Positions 3,456 through 9,950 of a DNA stretch of 9,950 bases are shown piece after piece (the stretch's first letter is position 1; every line of letters starts with the position of its first letter). Origin of the DNA: Betaproteobacteria bacterium. GTDB taxonomy: Bacteria > Pseudomonadota > Gammaproteobacteria > Burkholderiales > SG8-39. Below the pieces are notes generated by a model. It worked only from the letters and a program-made list of their open reading frames with translations. It was not told where the DNA came from and searched no databases. Made by a program: the position numbers and the translations under genes. Location of the stretch: positions 1 through 9,950 of the forward strand of contig JAABQT010000039.1 in assembly GCA_011391295.1 (NCBI GenBank), in the 5' to 3' direction.

Positions 3456-4756
3456 CTGCCCATCATCATGCGCGGCACCCAGAGGATGATTTCCGGGAAG
3501 GCGAGAAACAGACCCACCGTCGCCACGTCGGCGAGGAAGAACGGCATGATGCCGCGGAACACGGTGGTGAGCGGAATGTCTGGACGCACGCCGTTCACCA
3601 CGAAGCAGTTGAGTCCGATCGGCGGCGTGATCAGGCAGATTTCCGCCATCTTCACCACGATGATGCCGAACCAGATCGGGTCGTAGCCCAGCGCGATTAC
3701 CGCCGGGTAGACCACCGGCAGCGTCAGCAGCAGCATGCCGATGGCGTCCATGAACATGCCGAGCACGACATAGAACAGCAGGATGCAGATCATGATCATG
3801 ATCGGCGGCATGTCCAGCGCCACCACCCATTTGGCGAAGGCCTCGGGCAGGCCGGCGAAGCCGAGGAAGCGCACGAAGATCAATACGCCCCAGATAATGG
3901 AAAAGATCATCACGGTAAGCTTGGCCGACTCGAGCAGCGCGTCCTGCAGGCCCTTCCAGCGCATTCCATGGGCGAGCGCCAGCACGAACACCACGAACGC
4001 GCCGAGTGCGCCGGCCTCCGTGGGCGTGGCCCAGCCGAGGTACATGGCCGAGAAAATGATCACCACCACCGCGATGATCGGGAACGTGCCGGGCACCGAT
4101 TTCCAGCGCTGCGCCCAGGTAAAGCCGCGGATCGGCCGGCCGAGCTTCGGGTTGATTTTCGCCATGATCACGATCAGCGCGACGTAGATCAGCGCCGAGA
4201 CGATGCCCGGCAGGAAGCCGGCGATCAGCAGTCTGCCCACCGACTCCTCGACGATGATGGCGTAGATGACGAGGATCGCCGAAGGCGGAATCAGCGTGGC
4301 CAGCGTACCCCCTGCCGCCACCACGCCGGCGGCGAGGCGCTTGTCGTAGCCCGCCTTCAGCATGTCCGGGATCGCCACGCGGCTGAACACTGCGGCGGTC
4401 GCCGTGCTCGCGCCCGACACTGCGGCAAAACCGGTGGCCGCCATCACGGTGGCGACGGCAAGGCCGCCCGGCACCCAGCCGAGCCACTTGGTGGCGGCAT
4501 TGAACAACTTCTCGGTCAGCCCTGCGTGGAACGCCAGGTAGCCGATGAGGATGAACATCGGCAGCACCGAAAGCGTATAGCTCACCGTCTTGGAGTGCGG
4601 GATGGTGCCTGCCATGCCGGCCCCGGCGTCCCAGCCGATGATCGCCACCAGGCCGGCGAGGCCGACCGCGGCGGCTGCGATGTAGACCCGCACCCCGAGA
4701 AACACCATGAGGACCAGCGCGACGACGCCGACCATACCGATAGTGAACGCGTCCAC
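3452..4756 (-). CDS. dctM: TRAP transporter large permease subunit (DctM family)
   Basis: A 434-residue, highly hydrophobic inner-membrane protein of usual family length, with about 12 or more membrane segments. This is the transport channel subunit of a TRAP (tripartite ATP-independent periplasmic) system, which couples uptake of a carboxylate-type solute to the sodium or proton gradient. Family hallmarks are visible: GASTATAAVFSRVAIPDM (about 115-132), GGTLATLIPPS (149-159) and, near the end, KMAEICLITPPIGLNCFVVNG. The GTG start is 3 nt after the dctQ stop, with GGGAG 9 nt upstream, so translation is probably coupled. The substrate cannot be told from the sequence. The stop TAG shares the tetranucleotide CTAG with the convergent DUF4197 stop, leaving no room for an intergenic terminator. 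Confidence 0.95.
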   Translation of the reverse strand: MDAFTIGMVGVVALVLMVFLGVRVYIAAAAVGLAGLVAIIGWDAGAGMAGTIPHSKTVSYTLSVLPMFILIGYLAFHAGLTEKLFNAATKWLGWVPGGLAVATVMAATGFAAVSGASTATAAVFSRVAIPDMLKAGYDKRLAAGVVAAGGTLATLIPPSAILVIYAIIVEESVGRLLIAGFLPGIVSALIYVALIVIMAKINPKLGRPIRGFTWAQRWKSVPGTFPIIAVVVIIFSAMYLGWATPTEAGALGAFVVFVLALAHGMRWKGLQDALLESAKLTVMIFSIIWGVLIFVRFLGFAGLPEAFAKWVVALDMPPIMIMICILLFYVVLGMFMDAIGMLLLTLPVVYPAVIALGYDPIWFGIIVVKMAEICLITPPIGLNCFVVNGVRPDIPLTTVFRGIMPFFLADVATVGLFLAFPEIILWVPRMMMGS

Positions 4757-4759
4757 GCG

Positions 4760-5398
4760 CTAGTGCTCCCTGGTGCGCTCGGGCACCGTGCCGCTGTCCT
4801 CGATCTCATGCGCTGCCTGCTCCTCAACGGAGAGCATGGTGATCACCGCCACCGGCCGGCGCTGCGGGTCGATCGCCAGGCGCAGGTAGCCGGCAAACTG
4901 CAGCCATAGCCGCAACCACAGCAGGAAGAAGGCGACCGGAACCCCGAGCTTGGAGGGCCACACGGGCAGTTGCGTGTCGATGGTGCTGTCGCCCAGCTGG
5001 TAGGCGCGCAGGAAATGGCCCCAGCCGTACCAGATCAGCACCGCGATCACCACCAGCGCCACCAGGGTACCGAAGATTTCGGTGCCCCACAGGAGGCGCC
5101 CGCGCATCGGCTTGAGCATCATCTCCATGCGCACGTGGCCGCCGAGCCGCTGGCAGTAGGCGATGCCGAAGAAGGCGAAGGTGGTCATCGCCAGTTCGAC
5201 GAAGTCGATATAGCCGCGCACCGGCATGTTGAACAACTGCCGCCCGAGCACCTGCACGATGCCAAGCAGCATCAGCGCGAAGATCGCGAACGCGGCGAAC
5301 AGGTTGAAACCGGTCTCTACGTAACCGAGGCGCCGGTCGAACGACGATAGCAGCGGCGCCTCGGCCGCGGCCTCGCCTGAAAGAGTCTGGTCCTGCAC
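4760..5398 (-). CDS. dctQ: TRAP transporter small permease subunit (DctQ family)
   Basis: A 212-residue inner-membrane protein with four predicted membrane segments (about 30-52, 63-82, 103-125, 150-172), the standard DctQ topology. It has the family feature E68 in the second segment (FVELAMTTFAFFGIAYCQRLGGHVRME, split around 66-92). It pairs with DctM to form the membrane part of the TRAP system. It is longer than many DctQ proteins because of a polar N-terminus (about 28 residues) and a charged C-terminal tail (about 38 residues). The start is GTG 5398; no Shine-Dalgarno sequence is evident, and the only ATG codons in the frame lie within membrane segments, too late to be starts. A hairpin with a short T-run ends 7-12 nt upstream and may limit its expression. 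It lies between dctP and dctM in one operon. Confidence 0.93.
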   Translation of the reverse strand: MQDQTLSGEAAAEAPLLSSFDRRLGYVETGFNLFAAFAIFALMLLGIVQVLGRQLFNMPVRGYIDFVELAMTTFAFFGIAYCQRLGGHVRMEMMLKPMRGRLLWGTEIFGTLVALVVIAVLIWYGWGHFLRAYQLGDSTIDTQLPVWPSKLGVPVAFFLLWLRLWLQFAGYLRLAIDPQRRPVAVITMLSVEEQAAHEIEDSGTVPERTREH

Positions 5399-5404
5399 GG
5401 AACG

Positions 5405-5439
5405 AAAATCGCGGGCCGGGGCGTTGGCTCCGGCCCGCG
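5405..5439 (-). terminator. Hairpin with short T-run between dctP and dctQ (attenuator or partial terminator)
   Basis: A perfect 10-bp GC-rich stem (5439-5430 with 5419-5410, loop 10 nt) begins 5 nt after the dctP stop and is followed on the minus strand by ATTTTCGTT. The T-run is short, so read-through is expected. The likely effect is more dctP than dctQM transcript, or protection of the dctP 3' end. It also sits where a dctQ ribosome binding site would be. Confidence 0.6.
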
Positions 5440-5444
5440 GCGAA

Positions 5445-6467
5445 TCAGCGGCCCGCCTCGCGGGCGGTCTTGAAGATGGTGTCGATCAGCTCCTGGCCGT
5501 TGAAGCGGTCCTTGTTGTCCGCGACCCACTTGTCCCAAACGGGCTTGCCGGCGACGCGCTGGAACTCCTCGAGTTGCGCGGGCGTATAGGTGACCGGCTT
5601 CAGCGTGCGCTGGAACATCGGCAGGTTCTTCTTGTCGATCTCGACGTAGGCCTCGATCTGCGCCCGGTCCACTTCGGCTTTGGCATCCGTGATCAGCTTC
5701 CGGTACTGCGCGGGCAGCTTGGCCCACGAGTCCTTGCTGAACACCACCGGGCACTCGGCGGTGCCCGGCGACATGTTGGTCGTGTACCACTCGGCGATCT
5801 CGTGGATGCGGTAGGAAACGTGGCTGTAGGTGTAGGGGAAGGAGGCTGCGTCCATGGTGCCGCGCTCCATCGCCGTGTACACCTCGGTCGCCGTGGTGGT
5901 GGTCTTGATGGCGCCCAGGACCTCCATCGCGTCACCGATGCCGCCGCCGGCGCGCACGCGCCTGCCCTTCCAGTCGGCGAGCGTGGCGGGCGGCTTGCCC
6001 TTGCCCATGAATTCGTACTGCGGCAGCAGGGTCGAGGCATAGGCCCAGGCGTCCCAGTTGTCCATGTCGGCCACCAGCGCCGGGTGCTTGAACAACGCGT
6101 TGCGCGCCTTAAGCGACACGTTCCAGTCGCCCAGCGGCAGGAACGGCAGCGAGAACACCATGAACGACGGGTTCTTGCCCGGGTGGTAGAAGTTGCAGAA
6201 GTGCGAGCCGTCGATTGCCTTCAACTTGATGCTGTCCAGGTTCTCGCGATCCTTGGAGAAAGTCTCGGCGTAACCCAGGCGGATGGTGAAGTTGCCGCCG
6301 CTGCCCTTGGCGACCTTGTCCGCCAGCACTTCGATGCCCTTGGTGAAGGCGCGCTGCTTGCCCCACATGGAGAATTTCCATTCCACCTTTTGCGCTGCTG
6401 CCGTCCCGGAAAAGGCGGCGAGCGACAGCATGACCGCGGTGGCCACGCCCGTGCGAGTGACTTGCAT
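5445..6467 (-). CDS. dctP: TRAP transporter periplasmic substrate-binding protein (DctP family)
   Basis: A 340-residue periplasmic receptor, the usual DctP length, that captures the solute and delivers it to DctQM. A Sec signal peptide (1-25, TAAA before Q26) starts it. Family features include the WKFSMWG first strand, DWKGRRVRAGGGIGDAMEVLGA (165-186) and V197-Y-T-A-M-E-R-G-T-M-D-A (about 197-207). R172 is the best candidate for the conserved arginine that binds the substrate carboxylate. A longer open frame runs upstream into polA, but ATG 6467 is clearly the start because of the signal peptide and a very strong AGGAGGAGG 4-5 nt upstream. It is first in the operon dctP-dctQ-dctM, 95 nt after polA. 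A weak promoter may lie in that gap (TTGTCG 6556-6551, TACCGT 6532-6527, 18-nt spacer). A small GGGGA/TCCCC hairpin is at 6502-6516. Substrate unknown. Confidence 0.93.
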   Translation of the reverse strand: MQVTRTGVATAVMLSLAAFSGTAAAQKVEWKFSMWGKQRAFTKGIEVLADKVAKGSGGNFTIRLGYAETFSKDRENLDSIKLKAIDGSHFCNFYHPGKNPSFMVFSLPFLPLGDWNVSLKARNALFKHPALVADMDNWDAWAYASTLLPQYEFMGKGKPPATLADWKGRRVRAGGGIGDAMEVLGAIKTTTTATEVYTAMERGTMDAASFPYTYSHVSYRIHEIAEWYTTNMSPGTAECPVVFSKDSWAKLPAQYRKLITDAKAEVDRAQIEAYVEIDKKNLPMFQRTLKPVTYTPAQLEEFQRVAGKPVWDKWVADNKDRFNGQELIDTIFKTAREAGR

Positions 6468-6562
6468 GTTTCCTCCTCCTGTAGTGTTCAAGGTCCCTGC
6501 GGGGGATGCGCTCCCCTCTTGTTTGCACGGTAGCACAGGCCCCGACGGGCCGACAACAGCCG

Positions 6563-9268
6563 CTAGTGCGCCTGGTCCCAGTTGTCGCCGACGCCGATAT
6601 CGACGATCAGCGCGACCTCGAGCTGCGCCACGTTCTGCATGCGCTCGCGCACCCCGTCCTGCACCCGTTGCAGTTCGGCCCGCGGCACTTCCAGCACCAG
6701 TTCGTCGTGCACCTGCATGATGAGTTTGGTGCCGAGCTTGTCGCGCTCCAGCCAGCCCTGCACTGCGATCATCGCCAGCTTGATCAGGTCCGCCGCGGTG
6801 CCCTGCATCGGCGCGTTGATTGCCGCGCGCTCCGCGCCCTGGCGCCGCTGCGGGTTGGAAGACTTGATCTCGGGCAGCCACAGGCGCCGCCCGAACACGG
6901 TTTCCACGTAACCGTCGGCGCGCGCCTTGTCCTTGGTCTGGTCCATGTAGCGCCTCACGCCCGGGTAGCGCGAGAAATACGAATCGATGTAGGCCTGCGC
7001 CGTGGCGCGCTCGGTGCCCAGGTTCTGCGCCAGGCCGAAGGCCGACATGCCGTAGATCAGGCCGAAGTTGATCATCTTGGCGGTGCGCCGCTCGTCCGCC
7101 GATACCTGGTCCAGCGTGCGGCCGAACACCTCCGCCGCGGTGGCGCGGTGCACGTCATGCCCGTGCGCGAACGCGTGACGCAGCCCCTCGTCGCCCGACA
7201 GGTGCGCCATGATGCGCAGCTCGATCTGCGAGTAGTCCGCGCTCACGATCTTCGAGCCCGCGGGCGCGACGAAGGCCTCGCGGATGCGCCTGCCCTGCGG
7301 TGTGCGGATCGGGATGTTCTGCAGATTGGGATCGTTGGAGGCAAGCCTGCCGGTCACCGCCACCGCCTGCGAATAGGTCGTATGCACGCGCCGCGTTCCG
7401 GGGTTGACCATCTTCGGCAGCTTGTCGGTGTAGGTGGACTTGAGCTTCGCCAGGCCGCGGTATTCCAGCAGCAGCTTGGGCAGCGGGTAATCGAGTGCGA
7501 GCTCGGTGAGCACGTCCTCGTCGGTGGAGGGATCGCCCGAGGGCGTCTTCTTCTTCACCGGGAGTTTCTGCTTGTCGAACAGGATCTCCCGAATCTGCTT
7601 GGGCGAGTTCAGGTTGAAGGGCTGGCCGGCCGCGGCGTACGCCTGCTGCTCCAGTTCCAGCATCTCCTTGCCCAGCTGGTGGCCCTGCGCTTCGAGCTTC
7701 GCGCCGTCGAGCAACACGCCGTTGCGCTCCATCGCCAGCAGTACCGGCATCACCGGCATCTCGATGGTCTCGTACACGCGCCGCAGCTTCTCCTCGGCAG
7801 CGATGAGCGGATACAACACGCCATGCACCGCCAACGCGCAGTCCGCATCCTCTGCCGCGTACTCGGTGGCGCGGGCGATCTCCACCGCCGAGAACGGAAT
7901 GCGCGCGGCGCCCTTGCCGGTGACCTCGTCATAGGAAATGGTCTTCCAGCCCAGGTGGCGCTGCGACAGTGCATCGAGGTCGTGCCGCTCGTGTACTTCG
8001 TAAACGTAGGATTGGAGCAGCGTGTCGTGCGCGATCCCGCCCAGGCGCACGCCATGATTGGCGAGGATGTGCGCGTCGAACTTCAGGTTCTGCCCGACCT
8101 TGCGGTGTGCGTCGGATTCCAGCCAGGGCTTGAGCAGCGCGAGCGCCTTGTCGACGCCGATCTGCTCCGGCGCGCCGGGGTACCGGTGCTCGAGCGGCAG
8201 GTAGGCGGCGCGGTCGCCGCATGCAAACGACATGCCCACCAGCCGCGCCAGCATCGGCTCGAGCCCCGTGGTCTCGGTGTCGAAGCCCGTAAGTTCCGTT
8301 TTCTCCATGCGCTTCAACCAGTCGGCGAGGGAGCGTTCGTCGGCGAGGGTGAGGTAATCGCGGCGCTTCGCCTGCACGGGGGAAGCTGGCGGCGCGGCAG
8401 CCGCGGCGCCGCCCTGTTCGCCGAACAGGGTCCTGAATCCGAAGCGCTCGAACAGCGCGCGCAGCTTTTCCTCGTCGGGCTTGCCGGCCAGATCCTCGAG
8501 CTGCACCGGCAGCTCGACGTCGCGCTTCACGGTGAGCAGCTGCCGGCACCTGGGCAGCCAATCGAGCGCCCGGCGCAGGTTTTCGCCCACCGCGCCGCCG
8601 ATCTCGCCCGCGTGCGCGATCACCGCGTCGAGCGAGCCGTACTGCTGGATCCACTTCGCTGCGGTTTTCGGGCCGACCTTGTCCACGCCCGGCACGTTGT
8701 CCACGGCATCGCCGGTGAGCGAGAGGAAATCGACGATGCGCTCGGGCGTCACGCCGAACTTCTGCAGCACGCCCGCGGCATCGAGCGTTTCGTTCGACAT
8801 GGTGTTCACCAGCGTCACGTCGTCGTCCACCATCTGTGCGAGGTCCTTGTCGCCGGTGGAAATCACGGTGCGCCAGCCCTGGCGCTTGGCGCGCTCGGCG
8901 AGCGTGGCGATGACATCGTCGGCCTCCACGCCCTCGACTGCCAGCACCGGCCAGCCCAGCGCGGCCACCGCTTCCTTGAGCGGCTCGATCTGCGCCGCAA
9001 GCGGCTCGGGCATCGACGCTCGGTTGGCCTTGTACTGCGGATACGCGGCTTCGCGGAACGTCGGGCCGCGCGCGTCGAACACGCAGGCGCGGGCCTCGGC
9101 CTTGTAGTCCTCCGCCAGCCGCCGTAGCATGCTCAGCACGCCGCGGATCGCGCCGGTCGGCTCGCCGCGCGGGCTCTTCAGTTCGGGCAGCGCATGGAAC
9201 GCCCGGTACAGGTATGACGAGCCGTCGACGAGCAGGAGCGCCTTTTGCGGAGCTTTCCCTGACACCAT
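6563..9268 (-). CDS. polA: DNA polymerase I
   Basis: A 901-residue family A polymerase that fills gaps, removes RNA primers and repairs DNA in the cytoplasm. The 5'-3' exonuclease domain (about 8-290) shows LLLVDGSSYLYRAFHAL, GVEADDVIATLA, ISTGDKDLAQ and GDAVDNVPGVDKVGPKTAAKW. The proofreading domain (about 305-500) keeps its acidic set: D330/E332, N394/D398, Y470/D474. The polymerase domain has motif A (D678-Y-S-Q-I-E683), motif B (R727, K731, F735, Y739) and motif C (H854-D855-E856), and ends in VGDNWDQAH, so all three activities should be intact. The chosen start is ATG 9268, just before the conserved domain; GTG 9265 is an alternative. The open frame upstream of it is not polymerase-like. 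No strong ribosome binding site is visible. The ATG overlaps that of the divergent LOG-family gene. Confidence 0.98.
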   Translation of the reverse strand: MVSGKAPQKALLLVDGSSYLYRAFHALPELKSPRGEPTGAIRGVLSMLRRLAEDYKAEARACVFDARGPTFREAAYPQYKANRASMPEPLAAQIEPLKEAVAALGWPVLAVEGVEADDVIATLAERAKRQGWRTVISTGDKDLAQMVDDDVTLVNTMSNETLDAAGVLQKFGVTPERIVDFLSLTGDAVDNVPGVDKVGPKTAAKWIQQYGSLDAVIAHAGEIGGAVGENLRRALDWLPRCRQLLTVKRDVELPVQLEDLAGKPDEEKLRALFERFGFRTLFGEQGGAAAAAPPASPVQAKRRDYLTLADERSLADWLKRMEKTELTGFDTETTGLEPMLARLVGMSFACGDRAAYLPLEHRYPGAPEQIGVDKALALLKPWLESDAHRKVGQNLKFDAHILANHGVRLGGIAHDTLLQSYVYEVHERHDLDALSQRHLGWKTISYDEVTGKGAARIPFSAVEIARATEYAAEDADCALAVHGVLYPLIAAEEKLRRVYETIEMPVMPVLLAMERNGVLLDGAKLEAQGHQLGKEMLELEQQAYAAAGQPFNLNSPKQIREILFDKQKLPVKKKTPSGDPSTDEDVLTELALDYPLPKLLLEYRGLAKLKSTYTDKLPKMVNPGTRRVHTTYSQAVAVTGRLASNDPNLQNIPIRTPQGRRIREAFVAPAGSKIVSADYSQIELRIMAHLSGDEGLRHAFAHGHDVHRATAAEVFGRTLDQVSADERRTAKMINFGLIYGMSAFGLAQNLGTERATAQAYIDSYFSRYPGVRRYMDQTKDKARADGYVETVFGRRLWLPEIKSSNPQRRQGAERAAINAPMQGTAADLIKLAMIAVQGWLERDKLGTKLIMQVHDELVLEVPRAELQRVQDGVRERMQNVAQLEVALIVDIGVGDNWDQAH

Positions 9269-9950
9269 GAACCCCGAAAAGCTGCAGAAGCCCGCGCAAC
9301 CTGCGCACGCCATGGACGCGCGCGAGGCGTGGCGGGTGTTCGGCATTATGTCAGAGTTCGTCGAGGCGACAGAGCGCCTCGCCAACATCCGTCCCTCGGT
9401 GTCGGTGTTCGGCAGCGCGCGCGTCGCACCCGACTCGCACTACTACCGCCTCGCGGAGGAGGTGTCGCGCCTGCTCTCGGATGCGGGCTTTGCCGTGATC
9501 TCCGGCGGCGGCCCCGGCGTGATGGAGGCGTCCAACAAGGGCGCGTTCGCCGGGCCCTCGCCCGCGATCGGCCTGAACATCGACCTGCCGCGCGAGCAGC
9601 AGGCCAACCAGTACCAGGACATCAGCCTGCGCTTCAAGCACTTCTTCACGCGCAAGGTGATGTTCGCCAAATTCGCCACCGCCTACATCGTGCTGCCCGG
9701 CGGCTTTGGCACACTCGACGAGCTGTTCGAGGCCTTGACGCTGGTGCAGACCGGCAAGACGCGCAAAATGCCGATCATCCTGATGCACGCGCCGTTCTGG
9801 AGCGGGCTCATTGCCTGGTTCCGCGAGCGCCTGGTGGGCGAGGGCATGATCGACGCGGGCGACGTGGACCTGCTGCAGGTGATCGACGAGCCGCAGGGCG
9901 TGGTGGACGCGATTTTCCATTACTACGAAAAGCGCGGCTTCGCACCCTCG
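9267..9950 (+). CDS. LOG/TIGR00730 family Rossmann-fold protein (partial, 3' end off the window)
   Basis: 228 codons are present without a stop; the gene leaves the right edge and is probably nearly complete. The family (lysine-decarboxylase-like, LOG) includes enzymes that split cytokinin riboside 5'-monophosphate into free cytokinin and ribose 5-phosphate; many bacterial members are nucleotide-5'-monophosphate hydrolases of uncertain substrate. Visible motifs are SVFGSAR (46-52), ISGGGPGVMEASNKGA (78-93), the R129-K130 pair and the signature PGGFGTLDE (144-152). It is therefore an active-site-complete member, not a true lysine decarboxylase. ATG 9267 overlaps the polA start; ATG 9312 is an alternative that keeps all family homology, which begins near DAREAWRVF. 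ATG 9348 looks too late. No clear ribosome binding site decides the start. Confidence 0.9.
   Translation, partial: MNPEKLQKPAQPAHAMDAREAWRVFGIMSEFVEATERLANIRPSVSVFGSARVAPDSHYYRLAEEVSRLLSDAGFAVISGGGPGVMEASNKGAFAGPSPAIGLNIDLPREQQANQYQDISLRFKHFFTRKVMFAKFATAYIVLPGGFGTLDELFEALTLVQTGKTRKMPIILMHAPFWSGLIAWFRERLVGEGMIDAGDVDLLQVIDEPQGVVDAIFHYYEKRGFAPS

Noticed and set aside
2796..4487. Long minus-strand open frame (563 codons) overlapping dctM and antisense to DUF4197
   Set aside because: It is an out-of-frame shadow of dctM with glycine- and arginine-rich content. The DctM frame has clear family motifs.
6538..6551. GGCCC-CGAC-GGGCC hairpin after polA as its intrinsic terminator
   Set aside because: The stem is only 5 bp and there is no T-run on the minus strand. 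It could be a weak structure but is not supported as a terminator.
6506..9127. Very long plus-strand open frame (873 codons) opposite polA
   Set aside because: It is the antisense of polA in a GC-rich genome. The histidine-, arginine- and leucine-rich translation has no domain, whereas the minus strand encodes an intact DNA polymerase I.

Overview
The window is GC-rich and looks like a chromosomal segment of a betaproteobacterium, most likely Burkholderiales. The small exported DUF4148-like proteins, the style of the TRAP transporter and the polA/LOG-family pair all point that way. This is inference from protein character, without a database search. There is no sign of phage, insertion sequence, CRISPR or conjugative DNA.

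Left part (1-2768), all minus strand, is a block of envelope-type and regulatory genes. In transcription order it holds: a disrupted TlpA-like thioredoxin gene (2353-2768); an exported protein with two EF-hands and a BON domain (1659-2189); a small DUF4148-like exported protein (1253-1528) ending in a double-hairpin terminator; a Crp-type regulator (220-924); and the 5' part of a second DUF4148-like paralogue that runs off the left edge. Two regulatory arrangements stand out. The EF-hand/BON gene has a textbook sigma-54 promoter with a consensus IHF site and upstream dyads. Both DUF4148 paralogues carry the same 14-bp dyad, GTG-N8-CAC, centred at -41.5 of their putative promoters. That spacing is the CRP-type one, and a Crp-type regulator lies between the two genes.

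Middle (2781-6467): a plus-strand DUF4197 protein converges on a minus-strand TRAP operon, dctP-dctQ-dctM (periplasmic receptor, small and large membrane subunits). The DUF4197 and dctM stop codons overlap. A hairpin with a short T-run separates dctP from dctQ and may reduce expression of the membrane subunits relative to the receptor.

Right part (6563-9950): a full-length DNA polymerase I (polA, minus strand) with all nuclease, proofreading and polymerase motifs. It is divergent from a LOG/TIGR00730-family gene that runs off the right edge. Their annotated ATG codons overlap in the tetranucleotide CATG.

The most promising material is in non-coding DNA: the candidate Crp-type operators and the sigma-54 regulatory region. 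Together they suggest a regulated envelope module of EF-hand/BON protein, DUF4148 proteins and a Crp-type regulator.
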